From the NCBI GenBank assembly GCA_029866325.1, contig JARWZO010000019.1:372001-436000 (forward strand): a DNA stretch of 64,000 bases, read 5' to 3'. This DNA is from Fluviicola sp. GTDB taxonomy: Bacteria; Bacteroidota; Bacteroidia; Flavobacteriales_D; Crocinitomicaceae. Every line of letters begins with the position of its first letter. Position 1 is the stretch's first letter. This document shows positions 22,808-31,543 of the stretch, piece after piece. The notes below the pieces were generated by a model. It made no database searches, was not told the origin of the DNA, and saw nothing but the letters and a program-made list of their open reading frames with translations. Made by a program: the position numbers and the translations under genes.

Positions 22808-23392
22808 TTGAAGATTTACATTAAATATATGGTGAGCCAGCGCTGCAAAATGGCGGTGAAAGAAGTGTTGAAAGGCATGGGGCTTCACTTTGTGTTTGTG
22901 GATTTGGGCGTGGTGGAAACAATGGAAGAATTGTCGGTAGAACAACGCCAGCAACTCAAATCAACTTTGCTCGAATTGGGGCTGGAGTTGATGGAAGATA
23001 AAAAAGCCGAACTTGCCCAACAGGTGAAGAAACTCATTCTCGATGTGATTTACCATTCAGAAGAAGAGATGAAAGTGAGTTTTACAACCTATTTGAGTGA
23101 ACAAACCGGACAAGATTATCCTTATTTGGCCAACCTGTTTCTGGAAACTCAAGGTGTCACCATTCAGCAATTCATGATTCTGCATAAAGTAGAGCGCGTG
23201 AAGGAACTGATCATTTACGGTGAATTGAGCATTTCTGAAATTACCTGGAAGATGAACTACAGCAGTGTGGCGCATTTGTCTAATCAGTTTAAAAAAATAA
23301 CCGGACTCACTCCTACCCATTTCAGGCAATTGAAAGAAAAACGATTGCAAACAATGGATGAAGTTGTCTCCTCAACTGTTCCCAACCCTTAA
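22808..23392 (+). CDS. AraC-family transcriptional regulator
   Basis: 194 residues from a TTG start; the sequence KIYIKYMVSQRCKMAVKEVL is the usual beginning of this bacteroidete subfamily, so TTG 22808 is preferred over later codons. The C-terminal ~95 residues are the double helix-turn-helix AraC domain (ISEITWKMNYSSVAHLSNQFKKITGLTP split over residues ~150-178). The N-terminal part is a small helical input domain without a ligand pocket I know. It lies four bases ahead of the hybrid histidine kinase, so the two are co-transcribed and probably form one signalling unit. Confidence 0.88.
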   Translation: MKIYIKYMVSQRCKMAVKEVLKGMGLHFVFVDLGVVETMEELSVEQRQQLKSTLLELGLELMEDKKAELAQQVKKLILDVIYHSEEEMKVSFTTYLSEQTGQDYPYLANLFLETQGVTIQQFMILHKVERVKELIIYGELSISEITWKMNYSSVAHLSNQFKKITGLTPTHFRQLKEKRLQTMDEVVSSTVPNP

Positions 23393-23395
23393 ATC

Positions 23396-25447
23396 ATGGA
23401 AATAGCTAAAAAAGAAGAGTCACAATACGTACGTAGTTTGATTGAAGCAAGCTTAGATCCGCTGGTTACCATTAGTGGTGCGGGTAAAATTACCGACATC
23501 AATGATGCTTCGGTACGCGTGACTGGGATTGGTCGCGAGGAACTGATTGGCACCGATTTTTCGAATTATTTCACCGAGCCGCAAAAAGCACGCGAAGTGT
23601 ATCAGGAAGTCTTTGCCAAACGATCCGTTGCCGATTCGCCACTCACCTTGCGCCACAAAGACGGCAAACTAACCGATGTGTTGTTTAACGGATCGGTCTA
23701 TACCGACGACCGCGAAAACGTGGTTGGTGTAGTGATTGTGGCCCGCGACGTGACCGACCAAAAACGCATTGGAACCGAATTGCTGGAAGCCAAAGAAGCA
23801 GCCGAACGCGCTACCACCATTGCCGAAGAAGCTCAATTGAAAGCCGAAAGCGCCACATTTATAGCTGAGAATGCTACCTTAATTGCCGAAAACGCTACGC
23901 TGATCGCTGAAAATGCGGTGAAGGCCAAGCAACAGTTTTTGTCGAATATGAGTCACGAAATCCGCACACCGATGAATGCCATTATCGGTTTTACGAAAGT
24001 GGTGCTCAAAACCGAACTCAGTGTCAAACAGCGCGAATACATAAGTGCCATCAAAACCAGTGGTGACGCGCTGATTGTACTCATCAACGATATTCTTGAT
24101 TTGGCAAAAGTGGATGCAGGGAAAATGACTTTTGAAAAAACACCTTTCAAAATCCAATCATCTATTTCGGCAATGCTGCATTTGTTTGAAACCAAGATTC
24201 AGGAAAAAAATCTGGTGCTGACTAAAATATACGATGACAACATTCCTGAAGTATTGTTAGGCGATCCGGTGCGCTTGCACCAAATTATTTTAAATCTGGT
24301 GAGCAACGCTGTGAAATTCACCTCCACAGGGGAAATCACCTTGAGTGTTTCCTTATTATCGGAGGACGCTGAAAGAGTCGAAATTGAATTTGCGATTGAA
24401 GATACCGGAATCGGGATTGCAAACAGTAAACTCCCCAACATTTTCGACGATTTTCAGCAAGCTACCAGCGACACTTCGCGCTTGTATGGAGGCACAGGTT
24501 TGGGACTCGCTATTGTAAAACAACTGGTTGAATCGCAAGAAGGAAGCATCCGCGTCAACAGTCTGCAAGGCAAAGGTTCTACGTTTTCGTTCATACTCGG
24601 GTTTCTAAAGACTGATCAAGAAGCTCCTATGGATTTAGAATTGCTGGAATTGGATCCGGAAATTAAAAACATCAAAGTGTTGGTGGTAGAAGACATTGCA
24701 TTGAATCAACTCTTGATGAAAACCTTGCTTGACGATTTCGGGTTTGAACGCGACATTGCCGGAAACGGCAAAATTGCCATCGAAAAACTGCGTACCAAAA
24801 CGTACGATATTATCCTTATGGACCTTCAGATGCCCGAAATGAACGGTTTTGAAGCAACAGCCTACATCCGCAACGAAATGCATTCCAATATTCCGATCAT
24901 TGCACTTACGGCTGATGTGACGACTGTAGATCTTGAAAAATGTACAAAAGTTGGCATGAACGACTACATTGCAAAACCTGTTGACGAACGTGTATTATAC
25001 AGCAAAATTGTAAACCTGGTGAAAAAACTAGAACCGAAAAAGGTGCCTACAGGAAAGAAAATCATCATCAAGGAAATCGAAAAAACAACCTATACCGATT
25101 TGGCTTATTTGATGAAACGTACCAAATCGAATCCGATGCTGATGCATGAAATGATTTCACTTTATCTGGAGCAGACACCTCCTTTGATCAAAGTGATGAA
25201 ACAAAGTTTGCTGGATAACGACTGGGATTTACTCTATTCGGCAGCACACAAAATGATTCCGTCGTTCGTCATCATGGGGATCGATTCTCACTATGAAACC
25301 CTCGCTAAAAAAATTCAAGAGTATGCCAAATCACGCCAGGAAACTGACGGTATTTACAATCTTGTATTGCAATTGGAAAAAATGAGCGATGATGTGTGCC
25401 TAGAGCTCACTGAGACTATGAACAAATTAAACAACAAGAATTCATGA
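23396..25447 (+). CDS. Cytosolic hybrid histidine kinase (PAS-HisKA-HATPase-REC-Hpt)
   Basis: 683 residues, no membrane segment. PAS domain at ~10-123, then a helical linker (~125-178) that contains three near-identical ATLIAEN heptapeptides. HisKA with SHEIRTP places the phosphorylated His at residue 187. HATPase boxes follow: N-box LVSNAVKFT, G1 EDTGIGI, G2 GGTGLGLAI. A receiver domain (~421-540) has the acceptor Asp476 in LMDLQMPEM. A C-terminal Hpt domain carries AAHKMIPS with His618. So a complete intramolecular phosphorelay. The stop codon overlaps the start of the receiver gene downstream (ATGA), which suggests that protein receives the phosphate from Hpt. The PAS ligand is unknown. 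Confidence 0.93.
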   Translation: MEIAKKEESQYVRSLIEASLDPLVTISGAGKITDINDASVRVTGIGREELIGTDFSNYFTEPQKAREVYQEVFAKRSVADSPLTLRHKDGKLTDVLFNGSVYTDDRENVVGVVIVARDVTDQKRIGTELLEAKEAAERATTIAEEAQLKAESATFIAENATLIAENATLIAENAVKAKQQFLSNMSHEIRTPMNAIIGFTKVVLKTELSVKQREYISAIKTSGDALIVLINDILDLAKVDAGKMTFEKTPFKIQSSISAMLHLFETKIQEKNLVLTKIYDDNIPEVLLGDPVRLHQIILNLVSNAVKFTSTGEITLSVSLLSEDAERVEIEFAIEDTGIGIANSKLPNIFDDFQQATSDTSRLYGGTGLGLAIVKQLVESQEGSIRVNSLQGKGSTFSFILGFLKTDQEAPMDLELLELDPEIKNIKVLVVEDIALNQLLMKTLLDDFGFERDIAGNGKIAIEKLRTKTYDIILMDLQMPEMNGFEATAYIRNEMHSNIPIIALTADVTTVDLEKCTKVGMNDYIAKPVDERVLYSKIVNLVKKLEPKKVPTGKKIIIKEIEKTTYTDLAYLMKRTKSNPMLMHEMISLYLEQTPPLIKVMKQSLLDNDWDLLYSAAHKMIPSFVIMGIDSHYETLAKKIQEYAKSRQETDGIYNLVLQLEKMSDDVCLELTETMNKLNNKNS

Positions 25448-25896
25448 AAAATACAGAATCAATTAAACCAAACGAACCTATCAAATTATTCTTAGTAGAT
25501 GATGACCCTATCTTTTTAAAAGCATTGGAAATAGAGTTTTTACTACATGCCGATTTTGCGGTTGAGACCTATTCGACCGGTGAATTGTGTATGAAGAATT
25601 TATCGCACACGCCCGATGTGATTATTCTGGATTATCACTTGGATGGAATTGACAAAAACGCCATGAATGGAATCTCTACGCTGGATCAGATAAAAAAATA
25701 CAACCCGGATATTCCGGTGGTGATGCTTTCATCGCAAGACAAAATAGATGTTGCCATCGAATGCATGCATCATCGGGCATTTGATTACGTGGTGAAAAGT
25801 GAAACAGCATTTATTCGTCTGCAGAAAATCATCACCTCTATCTTCCGTTTCAAGAAAATGGAAAAGGAGTTGAACTGGTACATGGACAGGGTTTAA
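25444..25896 (+). CDS. Single-domain response regulator
   Basis: 150 residues: a receiver domain only. The acidic pair DDD near residue 20, phospho-acceptor Asp63 in VIILDYHLDG, Ser/Thr in MLSSQ and the Lys in DYVVKSE are all present. The C-terminal ~25 residues are a charged helix (FRFKKMEKELNWYMDRV). It overlaps the kinase gene by four bases, so it is very probably the partner of the Hpt domain. Having no output domain, it may act by protein contact or phosphate shuttling, for instance with the AraC regulator two genes upstream. A gap of 179 bases follows. Confidence 0.9.
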   Translation: MKNTESIKPNEPIKLFLVDDDPIFLKALEIEFLLHADFAVETYSTGELCMKNLSHTPDVIILDYHLDGIDKNAMNGISTLDQIKKYNPDIPVVMLSSQDKIDVAIECMHHRAFDYVVKSETAFIRLQKIITSIFRFKKMEKELNWYMDRV

Positions 25897-26075
25897 CAAA
25901 CTGTATTTTCTAGTTGTAATACGGTTGTAATTCAGGAATCAATTATAACTCATCCTGCTGAAATAAACTCAGTAGAAAACGCAAGAAACATAGATTACTA
26001 TGTTCTCTAATTGGATTCTTTTTGATTAATTATTCGGTTTTAGCATACGCTTTCATACATTAAAAACACACCATC

Positions 26076-26564
26076 ATGAGCACACAACACAACAAGTTAT
26101 TTATCATTGACGACAATCAGTTATTGGTAGCCGACTTGCGCATTTACCTCGAAAACACCTTCGGAGAATCGTTGACCATTTCCACCTTTAATTCGGGCGA
26201 AAGTGCACTTAAAAAAGTGGACCATGAAACCAATATCGTGATTTTGGATTATCACCTTCCGGGTGAAAACGGGAACGAAATACTGAAATCCATCAAGCAG
26301 ATTAATCCCAAAACCGAGGTAATTATGCTTACTTCTAACGAAGATGTGAAAACCGCCATTAATGCTTTTCGGAACGGAGCAACCGATTACGTAATCAAGG
26401 GCGAGAAAGCTGAAAAAAAGATCCGTTCACTTATCTATAATATACTTACTTACCCCGTTCGGATACTGGCCAGAGAATTTGGTTTCAGCAAGTATTTTGC
26501 CATTTTCATCCTCACTTTTATTTCTGTAGGTGTATGCGTACTGATATGGAAAATGATTGATTGA
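26076..26564 (+). CDS. Receiver-domain protein with a C-terminal membrane anchor
   Basis: 162 residues. Residues ~8-125 are a receiver domain with the acidic pair (IIDDNQ), acceptor Asp58 in IVILDYHLPG, Thr in MLTSN and Lys in YVIKGE. Residues ~139-160 (YFAIFILTFISVGVCVLIW) form one hydrophobic helix, followed by KMID. A receiver with a tail anchor and no DNA-binding domain is uncommon. Its position between the kinase operon and a run of small envelope genes suggests that it passes the signal to a membrane process; this is inference. Confidence 0.87.
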   Translation: MSTQHNKLFIIDDNQLLVADLRIYLENTFGESLTISTFNSGESALKKVDHETNIVILDYHLPGENGNEILKSIKQINPKTEVIMLTSNEDVKTAINAFRNGATDYVIKGEKAEKKIRSLIYNILTYPVRILAREFGFSKYFAIFILTFISVGVCVLIWKMID

Positions 26565-26620
26565 CCCTCTAAAACCACCTTCTACAGATCATAATACTTA
26601 CACTTTAATACCAAGAACTC

Positions 26621-26773
26621 ATGAGAAATTTATTGTATATTCTGGCATTGCTTATTGTTATTGGCTGGGCAATCGGTTTTATCGGTTACAGCGCCGGAGG
26701 TTTAATCCACGTATTGTTGATCATTGCCCTTGTTTCCCTTTTACTGGGAATTATTCAGGGAAGGAATAGTTAA
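26621..26773 (+). CDS. Small lmo0937-family membrane protein
   Basis: 50 residues, too short for a usual ORF cutoff. The sequence begins MRNLLYILALLIVIGWAIGF and continues with a second hydrophobic helix (HVLLIIALVSLLLGII), ending QGRNS. Two helices, the GWAIGF...YSAGG turn and the length match the lmo0937/DUF5670 family, which is commonly found in stress-induced clusters with YtxH proteins. It lies 56 bases after the receiver gene. Confidence 0.85.
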   Translation: MRNLLYILALLIVIGWAIGFIGYSAGGLIHVLLIIALVSLLLGIIQGRNS

Positions 26774-26876
26774 CACATGGGAATGATGTAAAAATCCTCG
26801 GATGAGTTGCAACACTTCCACTCCGAAGAAGCTTCACCTTTGTATCGCACAACTTCTTGTGCATTAATTACTCAAA

Positions 26877-27437
26877 ATGAAACACATTATTACATCCATT
26901 CTTCTGTTACTTCTTATTCAAACAACTGCTTTGGCACAAAAAACCGGTGGAGAAAAATACGGCACCACTTTAAACCTAGGTGTCGGAATCGGTTACTACG
27001 GTTATGTTGGCCGGTCCATTCCGGTGTTGCACGCCGATTTGGAATTTGACGTTGCCCGCAATTTCACCCTTGCTCCTTTTATTACCGTTCTTTCTTACCA
27101 AAACAATTATTACTGGGGAAATCAAAACAATCCTTACAGATACTATTCTTACCGACGCACCATTGTTCCCGTTGGTTTAAAAGGAACTTACTATTTTGAT
27201 CAATTGCTCGGAGCAGGATCCAAATGGGATTTTTACTTGGGCGCTTCACTCGGATTTGCGTTCAGAACCACAAGCTGGGAAGATGGCTACGGTGGTGAAA
27301 CAAACGTGGTGCGCGGTACCAGCGGTATTTATTTAGACGGACACATCGGCGCCGAATACCACTTCACACAAAAAATCGGCTTATTGCTCGATCTTTCTTC
27401 CGGAATTTCAACGCTTTGCCTGGCAGTTCATTTTTGA
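26877..27437 (+). CDS. Outer-membrane beta-barrel protein
   Basis: 186 residues. Signal peptide ending LALAQ (residue ~20). The remainder alternates polar and hydrophobic residues in strands with aromatic girdles ([47 protein letters not shown]), ending in HF with the terminal Phe expected for insertion by BAM. Predicted eight-stranded barrel; no pore or enzyme function can be assigned. In the cluster with small membrane proteins and YtxH genes it is probably part of an envelope response. Confidence 0.78.
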   Translation: MKHIITSILLLLLIQTTALAQKTGGEKYGTTLNLGVGIGYYGYVGRSIPVLHADLEFDVARNFTLAPFITVLSYQNNYYWGNQNNPYRYYSYRRTIVPVGLKGTYYFDQLLGAGSKWDFYLGASLGFAFRTTSWEDGYGGETNVVRGTSGIYLDGHIGAEYHFTQKIGLLLDLSSGISTLCLAVHF

Positions 27438-27484
27438 CCGGAAGATTTTTAATAACATATAAACACATCATAACTCAGAAAAAC

Positions 27485-27706
27485 ATGGAAAAGGAACACA
27501 CTTCAAACAACCGAAAAATCATCGGTGCATTGGTAGTCGGCTTAGTAGTTGGCGGTGCATTGGGCGTTTTATTTGCTCCCGATAAAGGTAGCGTAACCCG
27601 CAAACGACTATTTGCCAAAGGAGAGGAGGTCAAAGATGAAGTTCAAACAAAACTGCAAGGTCTTAACCACGAAGCCAAAAAAGAGTCTGCTCTTGCAAAA
27701 GCTTAG
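27485..27706 (+). CDS. YtxH-domain protein, copy 1
   Basis: 73 residues from ATG 27485 (an upstream start at 27416 would overlap the preceding gene and adds nothing conserved). A single glycine-rich transmembrane helix ([21 protein letters not shown]) split by short-chain residues is followed by [10 protein letters not shown], the YtxH signature, and a charged amphipathic helix. Family knowledge: YtxH proteins are general-stress membrane proteins of unknown action. A paralogue follows after 24 bases. Confidence 0.85.
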   Translation: MEKEHTSNNRKIIGALVVGLVVGGALGVLFAPDKGSVTRKRLFAKGEEVKDEVQTKLQGLNHEAKKESALAKA

Positions 27707-27730
27707 TATTCATATTCATAAAAAACCGAC

Positions 27731-27970
27731 ATGGAAGATTCAAACAACACCGGAAAAATAATTGGCGCGCTGCTCGTAGGCGTTGCCATAGGTGGCCTTT
27801 TGGGCGTACTCTTTGCTCCCGATAAAGGAAGCGTAACCCGCAAAAAACTGCTTTCGAAAGGTGAAGACCTCAAAGATGTGGTAACGGAAAAACTCAGTGG
27901 ATTGATGGCGCGCCCCCAAACGGAAAAAGAGGAGGAAGAGCACGAAGCTACTGAAGGAAAACACGCTTAA
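27731..27970 (+). CDS. YtxH-domain protein, copy 2
   Basis: 79 residues, closely related to the preceding gene: IIGALLVGVAIGGLLGVLFAP, then [19 protein letters not shown]. The C-terminus is a highly acidic tail (EKEEEEHEATEGKHA). The two genes derive from a tandem duplication and retain strong DNA similarity around the DKGSVTRK codons. One membrane helix, cytosolic charged tail. Confidence 0.85.
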   Translation: MEDSNNTGKIIGALLVGVAIGGLLGVLFAPDKGSVTRKKLLSKGEDLKDVVTEKLSGLMARPQTEKEEEEHEATEGKHA

Positions 27971-27991
27971 GCTCATTCTATCAAACAACTT

Positions 27992-28092
27992 GGAAGGTGT
28001 ATAAAAAGTAATAACCTACGTCGTTATTTTCGGAAATCGACGTTGGTCATTTACTTTAGTAAACTCCCAACATCTCATTATCAACACCTTCC
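27992..28092. repeat. Nested inverted repeats in the 27971-28175 gap
   Basis: Outer arms GGAAGGTGT (27992-28000) / ACACCTTCC (28084-28092); inner arms ACCTACGTCG (28014-28023) / CGACGTTGGT (28038-28047) with one mismatch. No T-run follows, so this is a repeat element or RNA structure rather than a plain terminator. Confidence 0.6.
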
Positions 28093-28175
28093 ATTTTATC
28101 ACTTTTTAATCCACCTTAACTTTTCACCCAAGAAGAATACTTTTTAGATAGCCTCATTCTCAATTTAACACAGTT

Positions 28176-28520
28176 ATGGAGACAATTCCGCATTCAATGG
28201 AAACACTATTAACCCGAGTGGAAGACTACGGCAATACCCGCATCGAATTGGCTCGATTGATTGCCATCGATCATACTTCAACAGTGATGTCTTTTCTCAT
28301 ATCGCACATTATCATGGTGCTGACAATTTGTGTTTTCACCCTTATACTGAGCATCGGTGCTGCATTTTGGATCGGCGAATTACTCGAATCGGTTTACATC
28401 GGTTTTTTAATGGTCGCTGCTTTTTACGGAGTATCGACTTTGGTGCTGTTAATTTTCCTGAAGCCATTGAAAGCCCGCATTAAAAACAACATCATTGCCC
28501 ATTTATACCCGTCCGAATAA
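28176..28520 (+). CDS. Phage-holin-family (Holin-X-like) membrane protein
   Basis: 114 residues with an amphipathic N-terminus (VEDYGNTRIELARLIAIDHTS) and two transmembrane helices (around residues 38-66 and 70-92), ending in a basic segment KPLKARIKNNIIAHLYPSE. This is the pattern of the 'phage holin family' (PF07332-like) proteins common in bacteroidete stress clusters; despite the name it is not evidence of a prophage, since no phage genes are nearby. Its last base overlaps the next start. Confidence 0.8.
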   Translation: METIPHSMETLLTRVEDYGNTRIELARLIAIDHTSTVMSFLISHIIMVLTICVFTLILSIGAAFWIGELLESVYIGFLMVAAFYGVSTLVLLIFLKPLKARIKNNIIAHLYPSE

Positions 28521-28900
28521 TGAGTACGCTTTCCAACAACGAACGACTGCAACAAGCAATAGCAGATCTTGAGGCAAAACGTCATGTACAAGGTGCACTT
28601 GTAAGCGAACAATTTCAGTATCTTCGTACACAACTACAACCCGCTAATCTGGTAAAAACGGTAGTGAGCGATCTGTTTGCTTCGCCCGAAATCAGAACCG
28701 GAGTGGTTGATTTTGCCATTGGCATTACCACAGGAATGATTGCCAAAAAAGTAGTGGTGGGCCAATCGCACAATGTGCTTACCCAATTGGTAGGCAATGC
28801 AGTGCAAATGATCGTAACACGTGAAGTTTCACAGCATCCCGAAGGAATAAAAACCCTTGGAAAGAACCTGTTTCAACAATTGCTGCAATCAAGCCGATAG
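28520..28900 (+). CDS. Conserved hypothetical protein of the envelope-stress cluster
   Basis: 126 residues. A charged coiled first third (NERLQQAIADLEAKRHVQ) is followed by a mildly hydrophobic segment (VVDFAIGITTGMIAKKVVVG) which may dip into the membrane, and a helical tail ending LFQQLLQSSR. I do not recognise a family with certainty. Gene order (holin-like, this protein, AI-2E-type transporter) with one-base overlap upstream and four bases downstream shows one operon. Confidence 0.65.
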   Translation: MSTLSNNERLQQAIADLEAKRHVQGALVSEQFQYLRTQLQPANLVKTVVSDLFASPEIRTGVVDFAIGITTGMIAKKVVVGQSHNVLTQLVGNAVQMIVTREVSQHPEGIKTLGKNLFQQLLQSSR

Positions 28901-28904
28901 ATCT

Positions 28905-30017
28905 ATGGAAACGACCAATTACAGACTTCCGTTTTACGCTAAACTAGCACTGGTATTCATCAGCCTCTTCGCGTTTGCATATACAATGCGGATCGGGCAA
29001 CAAATCATTATCCCGATTGTGTATGCTACCATCATTGCTATTTTGCTTAACCCGTTGGTCAATTTTCTTACCCGTCATAGAATCAACCGGTTCATCGCCA
29101 TTTTATTAGCTGTACTGATAGCCATTCTGGTGGTAGCTGCTATTTTTTATGTGTTGATCACACAAGGTGATAATTTCATGGCTTCGTTTCCGAAAATGCA
29201 GGAAAAACTTACCGATAACAGTACAGATCTTATTAATTGGCTGGCAAAACAGACATCCATTCACCCCGATAAAATCAACGCCTGGCTTGCCGATACACGC
29301 AGCGAGCAACTCGACAACTTTGCTATCGGAGAAAACATTACCAAATTCGGTCAAATGATGGTCACAGCTGTTTTATTACCTGTTTACATGGTGATGCTGC
29401 TTTACTACAAACCGTTGTTACTGGAATTTATACACCGCTTATTTCGTTCCGAAAATCAAGGTGTGGTAAACGAAGTGCTTGCCAGTACCAAAAAAATCAT
29501 TCAAAGTTACCTCATCGGGTTGTTCATCGAAATGATCATTGTGGCCATTCTCAACTCCGTCGGATTGTTACTCATCGGGATTGAATACGCCATCTTATTG
29601 GGCGTCTTGGGGGCGTTACTCAACATCATTCCCTATCTCGGAGCCATTATTGCCGCTTCGATTTTCATGCTCATTGCGTTGTTGACCAAGTCACCGATTT
29701 ACATGCTCTACGTGTTGCTGATGTACTTTTTCATTCAGTTTATTGACAACAACTTTCTATTGCCCAAAGTTGTGGCAGCACGCGTCAAAATCAACGCTTT
29801 CGTTTCCATCGTTGTGGTGCTCATAGGCGCAGCAATCTGGGGAATTCCGGGCATGTTTCTGGCCATTCCGCTCACCGCCATTGTGAAAGTTATTTTCGAC
29901 CATATTGAACCATTAAAACCCTGGGGATTCCTGCTGGGCGATACCATGCCTGCGGTTATTTCACTCAAGAAAATTAGTTTTCGGAAGAAAGCGAAGGCTG
30001 AAACCAAAGGCGAATAA
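28905..30017 (+). CDS. AI-2E (UPF0118/TerC-unrelated) family transporter or permease
   Basis: 370 residues from ATG 28905; the longer frame from 28857 overlaps the upstream gene and lacks conservation. Family pattern: paired hydrophobic helices at the start (ALVFISLFAFAYTMRIGQQI, IPIVYATIIAILLNPLVNF), a soluble helical insert (~80-150), then five or six helices with the signatures SYLIGLFIEMI, GALLNIIPYLGAII, NFLLPKVVAARVKINAF and IWGIPGMFLAIPL. Family knowledge: members export autoinducer-2 or act as Na+/H+ antiporters; the substrate here is unknown. Last gene of the cluster. Confidence 0.88.
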   Translation: METTNYRLPFYAKLALVFISLFAFAYTMRIGQQIIIPIVYATIIAILLNPLVNFLTRHRINRFIAILLAVLIAILVVAAIFYVLITQGDNFMASFPKMQEKLTDNSTDLINWLAKQTSIHPDKINAWLADTRSEQLDNFAIGENITKFGQMMVTAVLLPVYMVMLLYYKPLLLEFIHRLFRSENQGVVNEVLASTKKIIQSYLIGLFIEMIIVAILNSVGLLLIGIEYAILLGVLGALLNIIPYLGAIIAASIFMLIALLTKSPIYMLYVLLMYFFIQFIDNNFLLPKVVAARVKINAFVSIVVVLIGAAIWGIPGMFLAIPLTAIVKVIFDHIEPLKPWGFLLGDTMPAVISLKKISFRKKAKAETKGE

Positions 30018-30031
30018 AGCAACCGAGAGAA

Positions 30032-30258
30032 TTTCACCACAAAGACACAAAGTTTTTTTTTGAAGGATAGACGTGTTAAGATCACAAAGGTGTTCTTACG
30101 AAATCATATGTTCTACATCTAAAAAGTTTCTCTCTTTGTGAAAGTAATAAAGGTACTACTACCTGAATCTCTTTGTGTTCTTAACAAGTCAATCCTGTCC
30201 TATTTCTTTGCTCCTTCGCTGAAAGCTTCGGTGAAAGCGTTGTGCCTTTGTGGTGAAA
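30032..30258. repeat. Dispersed bacteroidete intergenic repeat (CACAAAGACACAAAG type)
   Basis: The left end TTTCACCACAAAGACACAAA and the right end GTGCCTTTGTGGTGAAA are inverted relative to each other, with further CTTTGTG words in between. Such elements are found in many copies in Flavobacteriales genomes. Confidence 0.75.
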
Positions 30259-30270
30259 AAAGTAGGTGAT

Positions 30271-30489
30271 TCAATCTTCGAACCCGCATAAGGTCAAACC
30301 GCGCTGCGTGGCTGTTTCTCTGGTAACGAATACAATTTCGTGTTTGCAATTAGACAATCCGCGGCATTTTTCCACGAGATGAAATTTCTTGGCGTCTTTG
30401 CTGTCGCAGATGTAAACTCCCGATGCTTGCTGTGTACTTCCGATGGAAAGCCATCCGGCGAAAAGTAGCAGTGATAGTGTTTTGAACAT
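30271..30489 (-). CDS. Small secreted Cys-containing hypothetical protein
   Basis: 72 residues. Signal peptide (LSLLLFAGWLSIGSTQQASG), then a short domain with VYICDSKDAKKFHL, CRGLSNCKHEIVFV and GLTLCGFED. The four cysteines and the CRGLSNC word match a conserved but uncharacterised family seen in many Bacteroidota. Predicted periplasmic; no function known. Monocistronic. Confidence 0.72.
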   Translation of the reverse strand: MFKTLSLLLFAGWLSIGSTQQASGVYICDSKDAKKFHLVEKCRGLSNCKHEIVFVTRETATQRGLTLCGFED

Positions 30490-30658
30490 GTTAAAGTTGT
30501 TTTGGTTGGTACAAGTAACGGAAAAAACGATTTGTTTAGATCGAATTGAATAGTTACTGCGTCAATTCTCTTTCATTAGATTAAAATTGAATAATGAAGC
30601 AGGTGTTATCAATAGAATCTTAAATTCGATTTTTCACTATTCTTATTCCACGTTTTGA

Positions 30659-31543
30659 ATGGCTAATTTCCAGATTTTAGAAAAAATTAAACGGTTAACA
30701 ATTGCAGCACTTGTTGCAGATGATACACTGATGGGAATTCTTGTCTTAAAAGGTGGGAATGCATTAAATTTGGCTTATGAAATTTCCACCAGAGGTAGTA
30801 TTGATATTGACTTTTCAATGGAGAAGGACTTCTCTGAAACTGAAAAAAAAAGACTACTGAATCAAATTGACCATTTGTTAAACTCAGAATTTTCAAAAGA
30901 AAATCTATTTGTCTTTGATATAAAGTTTTCTGATAGACCCAATAAAATAAACCCTTCTGTAAAATCTTTCTGGGGAGGATACCTCTTAGAATTTAAAGTA
31001 ATTGAAAAAAAGAAGGCTGATGATTTAAATGGAAAGTTAGAGGATATTCAAAGAAATGCAATTCCAATTCACTCCGATCATTCAACAAAATTCACTGTTG
31101 ACATTAGTAAATATGAATACGTTCTTGAAAAAAGAGCTAAGGATATTGAAGGATCAGTAGTTTACATTTATTCGCCGGAAATGCTCGCCTTGGAAAAGGT
31201 TAGAGCTCTTTGCCAACAAATTCCGCAGTACAAAGAAATCGTCTTTAGTATGACTCCAAGATCAAGATCTAGAGACTTTTATGATATATACAACTTAACA
31301 TCTTCTTTTTCAATCGATTTCAAATCACCAGAAAATATTCAACTTTGCAAAAATATTTTCTTAGCTAAACATGTTCCACTAAATTTTATTGAACTGATAC
31401 TTGAACAAAAAGACTTTCATAAACAAAGCTGGGATAGCGTTATTAATACAGTTGTTAATGGAGACGAACTAAAGCCTTTTGAATTCTATTTTGATTTTGT
31501 CCTTGAAAGAGTGCTACATTTATCTCAAATTCCTTTAGGGTAA
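30659..31543 (+). CDS. Second AbiEii-family nucleotidyltransferase (toxin candidate)
   Basis: 294 residues. LVLKGGNALNLAY (residues ~27-39) and SIDIDFSM (~47-54) give the GG-x9-12-DxD nucleotidyltransferase core; a helical C-terminal part with LALEKVRALCQQ and SRDFYDIYNL follows, as in AbiEii. Base composition is clearly more AT-rich than the neighbours. The partner AbiEi-like gene is convergent and the two overlap tail to tail by 19 bases (31525-31543), unlike the usual operon. No promoter of the consensus kind is obvious upstream. Confidence 0.85.
   Translation: MANFQILEKIKRLTIAALVADDTLMGILVLKGGNALNLAYEISTRGSIDIDFSMEKDFSETEKKRLLNQIDHLLNSEFSKENLFVFDIKFSDRPNKINPSVKSFWGGYLLEFKVIEKKKADDLNGKLEDIQRNAIPIHSDHSTKFTVDISKYEYVLEKRAKDIEGSVVYIYSPEMLALEKVRALCQQIPQYKEIVFSMTPRSRSRDFYDIYNLTSSFSIDFKSPENIQLCKNIFLAKHVPLNFIELILEQKDFHKQSWDSVINTVVNGDELKPFEFYFDFVLERVLHLSQIPLG

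Noticed and set aside
28176-28520. Prophage remnant suggested by a holin-family protein
   Set aside because: No phage genes are near; this family is common in chromosomal stress clusters of Bacteroidota.
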